Part shown: positions 54,166 through 63,650 of the stretch, piece after piece
Position numbering within the stretch: position 1 is the stretch's first letter
How the letters are laid out: every line of letters begins with the position of its first letter
Origin: Mycobacterium sp. D16Q13
Lineage (GTDB): Bacteria > Actinomycetota > Actinomycetes > Mycobacteriales > Mycobacteriaceae
Direction: 5' to 3'
Assembly: GCF_002013375.1 (NCBI RefSeq)
Contig: NZ_MAEW01000020.1
Span: forward strand, 1 to 64,000
Length of the DNA stretch: 64,000 nucleotides
Notes under the pieces: generated by a model
Told to the model about the DNA's origin: nothing
What the model saw: only the letters and a program-made list of their open reading frames with translations
Databases searched by the model: none
Translations under genes and position numbers: made by a program

Positions 54166-57100
54166 CTAGGAAGCAGTGGTGACCGTGATTTCGCCGATTT
54201 CCGCGTGGTGATCACCGTTGGTGGAACCCAGCTTGTTGATCCAGACCAGCACATGAGAGACCTGCGAGCTGCTGGTGATCGGAATCGTTGTTTTGCCGGA
54301 CTGCAGGGTGGTGGTAGCGGAGATCTCCTTGGTGTCGTTGAGGGAGCCGGGCGTAGCCGAGTCGGCGGAACGAATCTGCACTTGTGTTCCGACACTGTGA
54401 GATTCGATGGTCACGCTGCTCAGAGCGCTCGCGGACTGCAGATCGAGCAATAAGCCCACACCGGGCTTGAAGAGCACCGGGAAGGGATCGGCATCGGTGT
54501 AGGTGTCGGTTGCCCACGATGTGGAAGCATTGCCGTCCACGGCCAGACCTGCCTTGCCGGGCTGATCGGCGTCGGGGCCGGGAGGGAACACGGTCGCTTG
54601 CACAATCTTGGCTGGGCTACCTGGCTTGGTGGTGTCGCCGTTGGACGACTGGGTGGGTAATCCGATCCCGATGTTGATCTTGTCCAGGGGACCGACGTCG
54701 CCGAAGATCCGCGTGACCCAGACACCCAGTGCGATGCACAGGGAGATGACGAGAACGCCGACCACGCCGAGCCCGATCAGGAAGATCTTGCGGTGGCGTG
54801 CCGCTTCTTCCGGGTCCTCGTCCTCGAGATCTTCGTCATCTTCGTCGGCGTCCTCCGGACCAGGGAACCCCTGGGTCCGGCCGACGTTCAGCGCCTGAGT
54901 GGGCGCCGCGGCGGCGGGCTCCAGCATGGTGGTGTGATCGACGCTCGCGATGGCTGATTCCAGTCTGTCGAGTAGGTCTGCGGCAGAGCCGGGATCATCG
55001 CTCAGCGCGCGCGCGGCCACATCGGAGATCTCCGTGGGGACCGTCGGCACAATGATCCGTGCCTCCACGGGCAGACCGTCGGGAGCCCGACTGGCACCGG
55101 GAAGGCCGCTCGGCTGGCCGGTTTCGGCCAGCGGCCAGCGGCGCGTGGTCAGCGCGTAGAGGGTGGCGCCGAGGCCATGAACGTCCTCGTCCGCGGTGGC
55201 CGAGGACAGGGTGGCGGGGAACGCGAGCACCGCGTCTCCGTCGATGCTGATACGCACGCGATCGGGGTGGTCGATGCTCAGGGCCGTCCCGGCCTCAAAG
55301 GCCGCGTCGGCAGCCTCTGCGAGGGATCTGACGGCCCGGCTGGCACCTACAGCGGACGGCTCAGTATCGGCGACCTCGCGCAGCGAACCGCCCCGGACCC
55401 ACTGCGCGACGACGATGCCGCCGGTTCCCTCGCGCACGGCATCTAGCACCCGGGCCAGGCCCGCTGATCCAATCTTGCTGAGCCGCAGGGTATTGGAGAG
55501 GATGTCCTGCACCTGATCGGAGCTGAAGGTGGCGCCATCAATGATGGTGAGCGCCACCGGCCGATTGAGCTCGGTATCGGTGGCCTGCCAGAACTGCAGC
55601 CCGTCCGGGCCTCCGTGCGAGGTGAGCAGGCGGTAGCGGCCGCCCGCGATGCTGGCACCGGGCCTCACCGAGGTGGGTGCTGCACCCCCGGACGGGGACT
55701 GGGTGGAAACAGACCGGGTCGATGACCCTGGGGTGTCTGTCACGGCCCTGCCCTTTCTCGTATCAGCACCGCCCCCGTGCGCTGGTTTGTTTGCGGTTGT
55801 CGAGTCGTCGGCACCACCGCCGCCGACTCGATCACCCGAATCAGGGTACGGCAGGGATGCCGCCGGGGAGTTGCCCATGACCGAAGCGTGATCTTGGACG
55901 CCGGCCCCGAGTCGACCGCCCAGGCGGCGCTGCAGCACCGCGACGACGCTGAGTGCCTCCGGGAGCTTGACCACCACCATGAGTGCGAAGGTGACCGTGA
56001 GCATGACGGTGCCCAGGATGGCCAGCCGCAGGACCGAGCCCAGACCCCCGCCTGCCCGGGTGAGCAGGTCCAGATCGAATCCGCGGTCGACGCCCAGGCC
56101 GATGGCGGCCGCGGTCGCCGAGACGGCAAGGGTGACCAGCACCGTACGGGCCACGTCCGGACCGATGAGCGGTCCGGAGGCGCGCCCGATGCTTCGGCGC
56201 AACAACAGGTATCCACAGATGGCCCCCGCGACAAAGCCGAGGCCATTGGCGGCACCGAGATAACCCGCGACCAGGCTGGGGTCGTCGGTGAGGTGCGGGG
56301 CGATCACCGAGCCGACAATCTTCACCGCGGTGATCACGACGATCATCAGCGTGGGCGTCCACGCCTCGTGCCGCGCGTAGAACACCCGAAGTTGCAGCAG
56401 CACAAGGGCGTACGCGATAAGGGTGAAGGAGGAGAGCGAGATTGAGAGCCCAAGGTAGTGGGCGTTGCCGAGGGTGAAGTGCCCATAGGCGGAGAGTGCC
56501 GGCCCCATCGCCGGACCGCCGACGGTCATCACCGCCACGACCGGGATCAGCACGACCATCGTGAGCCGGGTGGCCAGCGACATGTCCCCAACCACGGCGG
56601 CGGTGTCCTTGGCGGCCGCGTTACGGCTGAGCCGTGGCATGACCGCGGTGAGAATGGTTACGCCGACCACCCCGTAAGGAAGCTGCAGGATCATCCAGGT
56701 CTGGTTGTAGATGATGGGGCCGGAATCGGCTGCGTGGGCGGCGATCCGGTTGGTGATGACGAATCCGAGCTGGCTGATTGCCACGTACGCGAACATGGCC
56801 GTGGCCATGCCGGCGAACTGTTTGAGCCTGTCGTCAATCCCCCACAGCGGTCGCAGGGGAATCCGCTGGCGCCGGATCGCCGGGATGAGCACCAGGGCCT
56901 GGGTCACCACGCCGAGTGTGGTGCCGATGCCGAGCACCAGGAGTTTCGGATCGCTCATCCGGGTTGGGTCGAGGGTGAGCTCACCGGGCATGAGCCAGAA
57001 CAGAATCAGCGCGGCGATGGCGACGAGGTTGTTCCATACCGGCGCCCAGGCGGGGGGCCCGAACACATTGCGGGTGTTGAGGATCGCCATGAACACCGAG

Positions 57101-57585
57101 GACAGGCCGTAGAAGAAGATCTGCGGCAGAAGCAGATACGCCAGCGCGGTGGTCAGCGGCGTACTCACCTTCGGTTCGCCGCCGAGTAGCAGCGCGGCGA
57201 GCAGCGGTGCGGCCAGCACCGACAGCACCGTTGTCAGCAGTAGCAGCGTCGTGGCGATGGTCAGCAGCTTGCGGATGAAGGTCAGACCGCCGTCGGCGTC
57301 CTCCCGCTCGGCGCGGGTGAGCACCGGAATGAATATGGCGGTGAAGGTGGCCTCGAGCACCAGTGCGGCAATGATGTTGGGCAGCTGGTTGGCGGTCGAG
57401 AACGCGCTCGCGGACGCGGCGCCGAGCGCCGCGGTGATCAACAGCAGCTTGATGAAACCGGTGATCCGGCTGACCAGGGTGGCCACGGCCATCGAGCCCG
57501 AGTGGGCGACGACGGCCGCGTCCGAAAGCTCTTCGATCGTGTCGTCGGACTCGGGATCGGGGAGGGGGTCCAGCGGTTGTCTCAC
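54166..57585 (-). CDS. murJ: Lipid II flippase MurJ (MviN) fused to pseudokinase and exported C-terminal domain
   Basis: This 1139-residue protein has a MurJ core of about 14 membrane helices (about 30-560). A Ser/Pro-rich linker leads to a cytoplasmic pseudokinase (about 640-890) lacking HRD and DFG motifs. An acidic stretch (about 920-945) precedes one more helix (about 948-970), and the extracytoplasmic C-terminal domain is beta-rich, of discoidin/galactose-binding type. In M. tuberculosis (Rv3910) the pseudokinase, phosphorylated by PknB, recruits FhaA. The GTG start overlaps the upstream gene by 4 nt; a much longer open frame is rejected. Confidence 0.94.
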   Translation of the reverse strand: MRQPLDPLPDPESDDTIEELSDAAVVAHSGSMAVATLVSRITGFIKLLLITAALGAASASAFSTANQLPNIIAALVLEATFTAIFIPVLTRAEREDADGGLTFIRKLLTIATTLLLLTTVLSVLAAPLLAALLLGGEPKVSTPLTTALAYLLLPQIFFYGLSSVFMAILNTRNVFGPPAWAPVWNNLVAIAALILFWLMPGELTLDPTRMSDPKLLVLGIGTTLGVVTQALVLIPAIRRQRIPLRPLWGIDDRLKQFAGMATAMFAYVAISQLGFVITNRIAAHAADSGPIIYNQTWMILQLPYGVVGVTILTAVMPRLSRNAAAKDTAAVVGDMSLATRLTMVVLIPVVAVMTVGGPAMGPALSAYGHFTLGNAHYLGLSISLSSFTLIAYALVLLQLRVFYARHEAWTPTLMIVVITAVKIVGSVIAPHLTDDPSLVAGYLGAANGLGFVAGAICGYLLLRRSIGRASGPLIGPDVARTVLVTLAVSATAAAIGLGVDRGFDLDLLTRAGGGLGSVLRLAILGTVMLTVTFALMVVVKLPEALSVVAVLQRRLGGRLGAGVQDHASVMGNSPAASLPYPDSGDRVGGGGADDSTTANKPAHGGGADTRKGRAVTDTPGSSTRSVSTQSPSGGAAPTSVRPGASIAGGRYRLLTSHGGPDGLQFWQATDTELNRPVALTIIDGATFSSDQVQDILSNTLRLSKIGSAGLARVLDAVREGTGGIVVAQWVRGGSLREVADTEPSAVGASRAVRSLAEAADAAFEAGTALSIDHPDRVRISIDGDAVLAFPATLSSATADEDVHGLGATLYALTTRRWPLAETGQPSGLPGASRAPDGLPVEARIIVPTVPTEISDVAARALSDDPGSAADLLDRLESAIASVDHTTMLEPAAAAPTQALNVGRTQGFPGPEDADEDDEDLEDEDPEEAARHRKIFLIGLGVVGVLVISLCIALGVWVTRIFGDVGPLDKINIGIGLPTQSSNGDTTKPGSPAKIVQATVFPPGPDADQPGKAGLAVDGNASTSWATDTYTDADPFPVLFKPGVGLLLDLQSASALSSVTIESHSVGTQVQIRSADSATPGSLNDTKEISATTTLQSGKTTIPITSSSQVSHVLVWINKLGSTNGDHHAEIGEITVTTAS

Positions 57586-59873
57586 GGCTGCCACACGTCG
57601 TCGTCGCGATCCAGATCCGCCCGGTCCGGTTGACCGCGGAACCGGTGCCACAGGCGCCGGCCCGTCAACGCGAAGAGCACCGTCGCGGCACTGATGGTGA
57701 TGAAGAACAGCGGCTTGCCGTAGGCGTTGGAGTGCACGGAGAGACGTACCGGATCGCCCAGCGGCAGACCGTCGGGCGTATGCAGCGTGACGTCCACCGC
57801 CATGCGCTGGGACACGTTGACCTCGACGGGAACCTTCACCGGTAAGAAGCCGGGCGGAATCTCTTGTACACCAACATCTGTCGCACTCATGCCGGCGGGT
57901 GTCTCGACACGGAGGGCGACTCTGATCGGTACCGGAAGCTCGTTGCGCAGCACCAACGGCAGCGGGCTGTGCTCGGTGGCCAGGGTGTAGGAACCTCCCG
58001 GATTGACGACGGTGACGGCGTTGAACAGGTCGCCGACCGTCCGGCGGATGGCGGAGAGCCGTTCCTGGGCGGTGTCGTCGCGTGCGTCCGGCGGCACGCT
58101 TTGGCTCACGGCGCGCAGGGCGTCCTGACGCAGCGGCTCGGTGTACTGGGCACCGGTGAGCCCGGTACGAGCATCCACGGTCAAGGCGGCGGTCAGTCCC
58201 CACAGCCTCCGGACCTCGTCGCCCAGCGCCAGTGACACCCCATCGCCCACGGCACCGGGGGAATCCACTCCGAACGCGGTGTCCACCGGATTGGCCTGGG
58301 CGCCGGCACGAGCCTCGCCGATGACCGTCGGCAGTGATCGGGGTAGCGCGAGTCCGGCGTGCAGAAGTGTGGAGGTGGCGGACAGGATGGCACGTGCCTC
58401 GCCGTCGGATAGGTCCCAGGTGGCGTCCGGCAGCAGAATCGTCTGGCGGGGAGTCTGCTGGGGAGTGAGCGCTTGCCAGGCCATCGCGCCGAGCGCGTCC
58501 TGCATCCGTGCCACGCGCGAATCATGTTGCAAGGTAAAGCGAAGTGACGTCGGCACGTATTCGGGGGTGGTGGGTGTGCGACCGGCGGCGCTCAGCGCGG
58601 CACCGACCGACGGGTCAAAGGGTGACGCGACGACGGTGTCGGACACGCGGCGTGCGTTGAAGTCGGGTGGCGTTTCCTGACCCGAGGGCAGGGCCGACAC
58701 CGCGACGGTCGGCCCCAGTCCGGTGAGCAGGTCGATACCCGCCTTGGAGAGGTGGCTGTCGCCCAGCAGGGTGGCGCCGCGCAGGCTGTTGATTCCCAGA
58801 ATTTGATCGAGCACATCGGCGGCACCGGTGGTGGCCTGGTGGGCGAGGCCTTCGTCGGCCATCTGCGCGACAGCGTCCAGACTGGCCTGCGCGTACGGCA
58901 GCGGTGTGATGCAGGTGTGCCTGGCCAACGCGCGCAGCCGGTCGAGCCATGCGACGGCGAGTCCCTGCCCCGTGCCGGGGTGCACGGGACCTGCGGGATC
59001 GGCCGCGTTGTCGAGAACCTGGTAGCCCAGAGTCATTTCATTCACCGTGACCAGGAGGTCGGGGTCGACGGCCATGCAGACCGTACGGCCCAGATCTCCC
59101 TTGGGGTCGACTGCCGGTTCGGTCGCGAACTCCAGGGCGCCCAGCAGTGCGTCCAACCGGCCGCCGGGAGATAACGAACGTTCCAGTTGATCGTCGAGCA
59201 GACGTATCGGCGTCGGTCCACCCGGCTGGCCGGGCGCCAGCCGCGGCCGGTCGGCCAGGGGCCAGAGCAGAGTCAGACCCACGGGACGAGAGGTGTCGGG
59301 GGCGACTTCGGGTTCGGAGGCAGCACCGGTCGGGGGTGGAACTCCGAGAACCGGGAGCAGAAAGCGGGCGTCGTCGAGCCGCGCCGGGGCCCCGTAGTCC
59401 GGGGTGCCGTTGACGTTCACCAGAGCCGGATAGACCCCTGGAGCGGTGATGTTCCAGGTCGGTCCGGTGCCTCCGCGCAGCGGGAAGGCAAGTGTGAAGG
59501 GGCGTTGCTGCCCCTGTGCGAGAGTCCCTGCGATAGTGACGAACTCGCCGACGGGCTGGTACTGGTCGTGGCGGCCGTGAAGACTGGCGCGCAGCTCGGA
59601 GCTGGTGGCGACCGCTTCGGCGCGTTCCAGCCGGACGACCACATCGGTGACCGGTCGGTCGCCGACATTGGTCACGGTGCCCCGCACGGTCACCATCGAA
59701 TCGACGGTGGTGACGGTCTGCGGTGTCACCTCGTCGAGGACGACCTTGAGGAACTGCCCGTCGCGATAGGCATGCGCGCGGGGCGCGAACCATGGAGTGC
59801 CAAGCAAGACAAGCGCGAGGACGGCAAGTACTGCCGCCACACGCGTCGCGCTGCGATGCGTGAGTCGGGTCAT
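57582..59873 (-). CDS. Large exported membrane-anchored protein (Rv3909 position)
   Basis: This 763-residue protein has an N-terminal signal peptide or anchor (about 12-36, ending near APRAHA), a long extracytoplasmic region and a C-terminal membrane helix (about 726-744) followed by a short basic/acidic tail. It overlaps both neighbours (mutT4 and murJ) by 4 nt, a conserved order. Function is unknown; coupling to murJ suggests an envelope role, perhaps supporting lipid II export. Confidence 0.88.
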   Translation of the reverse strand: MTRLTHRSATRVAAVLAVLALVLLGTPWFAPRAHAYRDGQFLKVVLDEVTPQTVTTVDSMVTVRGTVTNVGDRPVTDVVVRLERAEAVATSSELRASLHGRHDQYQPVGEFVTIAGTLAQGQQRPFTLAFPLRGGTGPTWNITAPGVYPALVNVNGTPDYGAPARLDDARFLLPVLGVPPPTGAASEPEVAPDTSRPVGLTLLWPLADRPRLAPGQPGGPTPIRLLDDQLERSLSPGGRLDALLGALEFATEPAVDPKGDLGRTVCMAVDPDLLVTVNEMTLGYQVLDNAADPAGPVHPGTGQGLAVAWLDRLRALARHTCITPLPYAQASLDAVAQMADEGLAHQATTGAADVLDQILGINSLRGATLLGDSHLSKAGIDLLTGLGPTVAVSALPSGQETPPDFNARRVSDTVVASPFDPSVGAALSAAGRTPTTPEYVPTSLRFTLQHDSRVARMQDALGAMAWQALTPQQTPRQTILLPDATWDLSDGEARAILSATSTLLHAGLALPRSLPTVIGEARAGAQANPVDTAFGVDSPGAVGDGVSLALGDEVRRLWGLTAALTVDARTGLTGAQYTEPLRQDALRAVSQSVPPDARDDTAQERLSAIRRTVGDLFNAVTVVNPGGSYTLATEHSPLPLVLRNELPVPIRVALRVETPAGMSATDVGVQEIPPGFLPVKVPVEVNVSQRMAVDVTLHTPDGLPLGDPVRLSVHSNAYGKPLFFITISAATVLFALTGRRLWHRFRGQPDRADLDRDDDVWQP

Positions 59874-60682
59874 TGTTGCGGACCGCGCCCGGTTCGCCGG
59901 GCCGGTGTCCTGTGGGTACTCGAGTGCGTTTGAGGTCGCCGTCGCGGCGTGGATTGGGGTAGGGGTGGCAGCGATTCGGGCCCCCCGGAGTGCAGTTTGT
60001 CGATGAGGTCGCCGGCCACCTCAGCCAGCCGTCGTTCGTCGGCGTACGCCAGACGGGTGGGCAGCTCGCCCAGGGGAACCCAGGCCACCTCGGTGACTTC
60101 GACATCGTCGTCGGACAGCTCGCCGCCCAGGGAACGCATCAGATAGTGATGCACGGTCTTGTGTACGCGGCGGCCCTCGGTGACAAACCAATAGTCGATG
60201 CTGCCGAGTGCGGCGAGCACGCTGCCGCGGATTCCGGTCTCCTCGGCGACCTCGCGGATCGCGGTCTGCTCGGCGGTTTCGCCCTGTTCGATATGGCCCT
60301 TGGGCAGTGACCAGAGCATCCGGCCACGCCGGTCGGTGCGCCCGATCAGGGCCGCCACCTGGCCATCCTTGGGACCGTCGATGCCCGCGATGACCAGGCC
60401 ACCGGCAGAGGTTTCACGGACCGTACGCAGCGAGACTCCTGCGGCGCCGCCTTTCGCCCGCCCACGGCCGCGGCCCTTTCCGCCGGTGGCAGCTGCCCCA
60501 TTGGATTCGGAGGAAGCGCCAGCGGCAGGTGCGGCCGCCGGAGTGCCGGCGCTTTGCGCCCGGCCCTGTGCTCGGCCCTGCGATCGGTTGCGCCGACCGC
60601 GGCGCGACCCTTTGCCGCGCGCTGAACCATTGGGCTCGTCCGACGACCCACCCGTGCGGGAACCGCCGGAGGAGTCAGACAC
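59870..60682 (-). CDS. mutT4: NUDIX hydrolase MutT4
   Basis: This 270-residue NUDIX hydrolase has the box GHIEQGETAEQTAIREVAEE and TGI following (about 149-171). The N-terminal third (about 1-85) is a low-complexity Gly/Arg/Ala/Ser-rich region, likely disordered. Position between pcnA and the Rv3909-type gene matches M. tuberculosis mutT4 (Rv3908). Actual substrate nucleotides are not known from sequence. Confidence 0.9.
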   Translation of the reverse strand: MSDSSGGSRTGGSSDEPNGSARGKGSRRGRRNRSQGRAQGRAQSAGTPAAAPAAGASSESNGAAATGGKGRGRGRAKGGAAGVSLRTVRETSAGGLVIAGIDGPKDGQVAALIGRTDRRGRMLWSLPKGHIEQGETAEQTAIREVAEETGIRGSVLAALGSIDYWFVTEGRRVHKTVHHYLMRSLGGELSDDDVEVTEVAWVPLGELPTRLAYADERRLAEVAGDLIDKLHSGGPESLPPLPQSTPRRRPQTHSSTHRTPARRTGRGPQQ

Positions 60683-60744
60683 CCATGTGATAGTAGTTCC
60701 CGCTACTGAGAGCCCTATCGATACGCGCCGGTAGGCTGCCCGAC

Positions 60745-62187
60745 GTGCCCGAATCGATACCGACCACCGAACTGTTGGCCACCGCCGCAGTGACCCTGAA
60801 CCGGCACCAGAAGATGCTGTCGGAGTTAGGCGCGCTCTTCGATTCGGCGGGCTTTGACCTCTATCTGGTGGGCGGCACGGTCCGCGACGCCCTGCTGGGC
60901 AAGTTGGGCACCGATCTGGACTTCACCACCGATGCTCGCCCCGAGCAGGTGCAGGAATTGGTGGCCGGGTGGGCCGAGGCCATCTGGGATACCGGTATCG
61001 CCTTCGGCACCATCGGGGTGGCACGCAAGGGGCAGCGGGTGGAGATCACCACGTTCCGCAGCGACAGCTATGACCAGCAGACGCGCAATCCCGAGGTGGT
61101 TTTCGGCGACAGCCTCGAAGGCGATCTGGTGCGCAGAGATTTCACCGTCAACGCGATGGCGGTCAAGATCGGGCCGGACGGCCCCGGAGAATTCCGCGAT
61201 CCGCTCCATGGGCTGGAGGCACTGCGCGCCGGGGTGCTCGATACCCCGGCGGCTCCGGAGATTTCCTTCGGAGATGACCCGCTGCGCATGCTGCGGGCGG
61301 CCCGGTTCGTCTCGCAGCTCGGATTCACGGTGGCGCCGCGGGTGCTGGCGGCGCTGGATGCGATGTCCAGCCAATTGGGCCGGATAACCGTCGAACGAGT
61401 GCAGGTCGAGCTGGACAAGTTGATCCTGGGTGCGCATCCGGTCGCCGGAATCGATCTGCTGGTGGACAGTGGACTGGGCGCGGTGGTGCTGCCCGAGGTC
61501 GGCGAGATGCAGCTGACCATCGACGAACACCACCAGCACAAGGACGTGTACCGCCACTCGCTGACGGTGCTGGAGCAGGCCGTGGATCTCGAAGACGAGG
61601 GCCCCGATCTGGTGCTGCGGTGGGCGGCCTTGCTGCACGACATCGGTAAGCCGGCCACCCGCCGGCACGAGGACGGCGGCGGGGTGAGCTTTCACCACCA
61701 CGAGGTTGTCGGGGCCAAGATGGTGCGCAAGCGGATGCGCGCTCTCAAGTACTCCAAGCAGATGGTCGACGACGTGTCGCAGCTGGTGTATCTGCATCTG
61801 CGGTTCCACGGGTATGGGGACGGCAAGTGGACCGATTCGGCGGTGCGCCGGTACGTCACGGATGCTGGTCCGTTGCTGCCCCGGCTGCACAAGCTGGTGC
61901 GCGCGGACTGTACGACGCGGAACAAGCGGCGTGCGGCCCGGCTGCAGGCCAACTATGACGGGCTCGAGGAGCGAATCTCCGAGCTGACCGCTCAGGAGGA
62001 TCTGGCGCGGGTGCGGCCCGATCTCGACGGCAACGCGATCATGGAGCTGCTGGGTGTTCCCGCCGGACCGATTGTGGGACAGGCCTGGCGGTTCTTGAAG
62101 GAGCTCAGGCTGGAACGGGGTCCACTCGACCACGACGAGGCGGTCGAGGCACTGCAGGAATGGTGGGCGGCCCGCGACGGCTCCTGA
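60745..62187 (+). CDS. pcnA: CCA tRNA nucleotidyltransferase (PcnA)
   Basis: This 480-residue class II nucleotidyltransferase has the head motif YLVGGTVRDALLG (about 36-48) and LDFTTDA metal-binding Asp residues. The RRDFTVNAMA and DDPLRMLRAARF motifs follow, and an HD domain (LLHDIGKP, about 296-303). It adds or repairs 3'-CCA ends, needed for tRNA-Leu and tRNA-Ala here, which lack encoded CCA. It starts with GTG and is divergent from mutT4. Confidence 0.95.
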   Translation: MPESIPTTELLATAAVTLNRHQKMLSELGALFDSAGFDLYLVGGTVRDALLGKLGTDLDFTTDARPEQVQELVAGWAEAIWDTGIAFGTIGVARKGQRVEITTFRSDSYDQQTRNPEVVFGDSLEGDLVRRDFTVNAMAVKIGPDGPGEFRDPLHGLEALRAGVLDTPAAPEISFGDDPLRMLRAARFVSQLGFTVAPRVLAALDAMSSQLGRITVERVQVELDKLILGAHPVAGIDLLVDSGLGAVVLPEVGEMQLTIDEHHQHKDVYRHSLTVLEQAVDLEDEGPDLVLRWAALLHDIGKPATRRHEDGGGVSFHHHEVVGAKMVRKRMRALKYSKQMVDDVSQLVYLHLRFHGYGDGKWTDSAVRRYVTDAGPLLPRLHKLVRADCTTRNKRRAARLQANYDGLEERISELTAQEDLARVRPDLDGNAIMELLGVPAGPIVGQAWRFLKELRLERGPLDHDEAVEALQEWWAARDGS

Positions 62188-62955
62188 TCAGCCGAGCATG
62201 TCGTAGCCGAGCTTGCCGACCATCACCACGACAACCACCAGCAGCACCACCCGGACAAACCCCGCCCCGCGTCCGAGTGCCATATGCGCACCGAGCTGAG
62301 CGCCCGCGATGTTCGCGATACCGAGCGCCAGCCCCAGCAGCCACAGCACATGGCCCTGCGAGGCGAAGACGATGAGCGCCCCCACGTTGGTTCCGGAGTT
62401 GAGCACCTTGGCGGTGGCCGAGCTTTCCAGGAAGGTCATCCCCGAGACGGCGGTCAACGTGATGATCATGAAGGTCCCGGTGCCGGGGCCCATGATGCCG
62501 TCGTAGAACGCGATGAGAACGGCGGCCACTGCGAGGGCGGTGAGGGTGGCGGTCTTGGTGCGCACGGTGTCTGTGGCGGAGGTTCCAAACTGGGGGCGTG
62601 TCGCGACAAACACCCCCACAGCCAGCAGAAGGACCAGCACGACGGGCTTGAAGACGGACACCGGTAGCCGCGAGGCGGTGTAGGCACCGGCACTGGAGAA
62701 CGCCGCCGCGACGACGAAGGCTCCGAGTAGCGCGCGCCAGTTCAAGGGCGTCTTGGGGAAGAGCCGGATAGCCGCCGATGCGGTACCCGACAGCGCGGCG
62801 AGTTTATTGGTGCCCAGCGCGGTCGCCGGGGTCATCCCGGGGAAGACGAGCAGCAACACCGGGATGAGAACGAGCCCGCCACCACCCACAACCGCGTCGA
62901 CCCAGCCGGCGGCGGCCGCTGCACTGAGAAGCAGCGTGAGCGTAGGGGAATCCAC
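62188..62955 (-). CDS. TauE/SafE family sulfite/sulfonate exporter-like permease
   Basis: This 255-residue protein has about eight membrane segments. Family motifs GGGGLVLIPVLLLVFPGMTP and ALGTNKLAAL lie near the N-terminus, with a second-half FYDGIMGPGTGTFMI. It moves anions or sulfur compounds; the substrate is unknown. The stop codon abuts the pcnA stop with no spacer. Confidence 0.9.
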   Translation of the reverse strand: MDSPTLTLLLSAAAAAGWVDAVVGGGGLVLIPVLLLVFPGMTPATALGTNKLAALSGTASAAIRLFPKTPLNWRALLGAFVVAAAFSSAGAYTASRLPVSVFKPVVLVLLLAVGVFVATRPQFGTSATDTVRTKTATLTALAVAAVLIAFYDGIMGPGTGTFMIITLTAVSGMTFLESSATAKVLNSGTNVGALIVFASQGHVLWLLGLALGIANIAGAQLGAHMALGRGAGFVRVVLLVVVVVMVGKLGYDMLG

Positions 62956-63043
62956 GGGGTCAGAGATTACGGATGGAACCGAATCGCTGTGGTTCCCCTC
63001 CTATCTATGTGAACCGAAATCAGCGCACGTTCTGTCCGGGCGG

Positions 63044-63052
63044 TTATCCACA
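63044..63052 (+). promoter_or_regulatory. Isolated perfect DnaA box
   Basis: TTATCCACA, an exact E. coli-type DnaA box, lies 50 bp upstream of the calcium-repeat gene and about 26 kb from oriC. No second box is adjacent, so a functional role is uncertain. Confidence 0.3.
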
Positions 63053-63101
63053 TGCCCGAAGAGGACGGAACGCCCGGGCTCGTCGGGGGCTCGTATCAGA
63101 T

Positions 63102-63650
63102 ATGGACTATTGCCTTGGTGGGGGAGACGGGGTCGTCACGGCGTGGGAAGCGCCACCCAATGTCGACCTGGACGGTGACGGGATTCTCGACGCGGTGCGC
63201 CTGGATTTCGATGGCGACGGGTTGTTCGACGACGTGATGTGGGATGCCGACGGTGATGGATCGGCCGACCACAGCGTCCTCGATGTGGACAACGACGGCA
63301 GGCCCGAGGCGTACTTCACCGATGATGGCTTGGGCACCTGGGCGTTTCACGTGGAACGAAGCGGATCGATCAGCTGGTTCGGTCTGGACGGTGTCGAACA
63401 CACCGGTGGCGCAGCCGATGTCGACGGGGATGGCAGACCCGAGCAGCTGCTCGACGTTGATGGCGATGGCGACGCCGAAAGAGCTTTCCGCAACAGCGAA
63501 TCCGGATCATCCGTCTATGCCGACACTACGGGTGACGGTCGCTGGGATGTCGAGCTTATCGACGTTGACGGCGATGGCGCCGCCGATGCGGCCAGGCCGC
63601 TGGGGCCTCCGCGCCCGTCAGCGCAGAATGCGGTCGAAGGCCCGCCCTAG
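63102..63650 (+). CDS. Acidic DxDGDG-repeat (calcium-type) protein
   Basis: This 182-residue, strongly acidic protein is built of about eight Asp-rich loops: DLDGDGILD, DFDGDGLFD, DADGDGSAD, DVDNDGRPE, DVDGDGRPE, DVDGDGDAE, DTTGDGRWD and DVDGDGAAD. These match EF-hand/dockerin/thrombospondin type-3 style calcium-binding loops. There is no signal peptide or membrane helix; the start MDYCLGGGDG is preceded by a weak ribosome site. A parS-like sequence lies within it. Function is unknown. Its 3' end overlaps the convergent neighbour by 33 nt. Confidence 0.7.
   Translation: MDYCLGGGDGVVTAWEAPPNVDLDGDGILDAVRLDFDGDGLFDDVMWDADGDGSADHSVLDVDNDGRPEAYFTDDGLGTWAFHVERSGSISWFGLDGVEHTGGAADVDGDGRPEQLLDVDGDGDAERAFRNSESGSSVYADTTGDGRWDVELIDVDGDGAADAARPLGPPRPSAQNAVEGPP
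63344..63357. promoter_or_regulatory. parS-like sequence (third candidate)
   Basis: GTTTCACGTGGAAC differs by one base from the 14-bp parS core. It lies within the calcium-repeat gene (codons for AFHVER), about 22 kb from parS 1. It could bind ParB weakly or be a chance match. Confidence 0.35.

Noticed and set aside
57586..58203. N-terminal extension of murJ in the same frame
   Set aside because: It is antisense-free but overlaps the Rv3909-type gene in another frame; the GTG with 4-nt overlap and the MurJ-typical start at 57585 are preferred.
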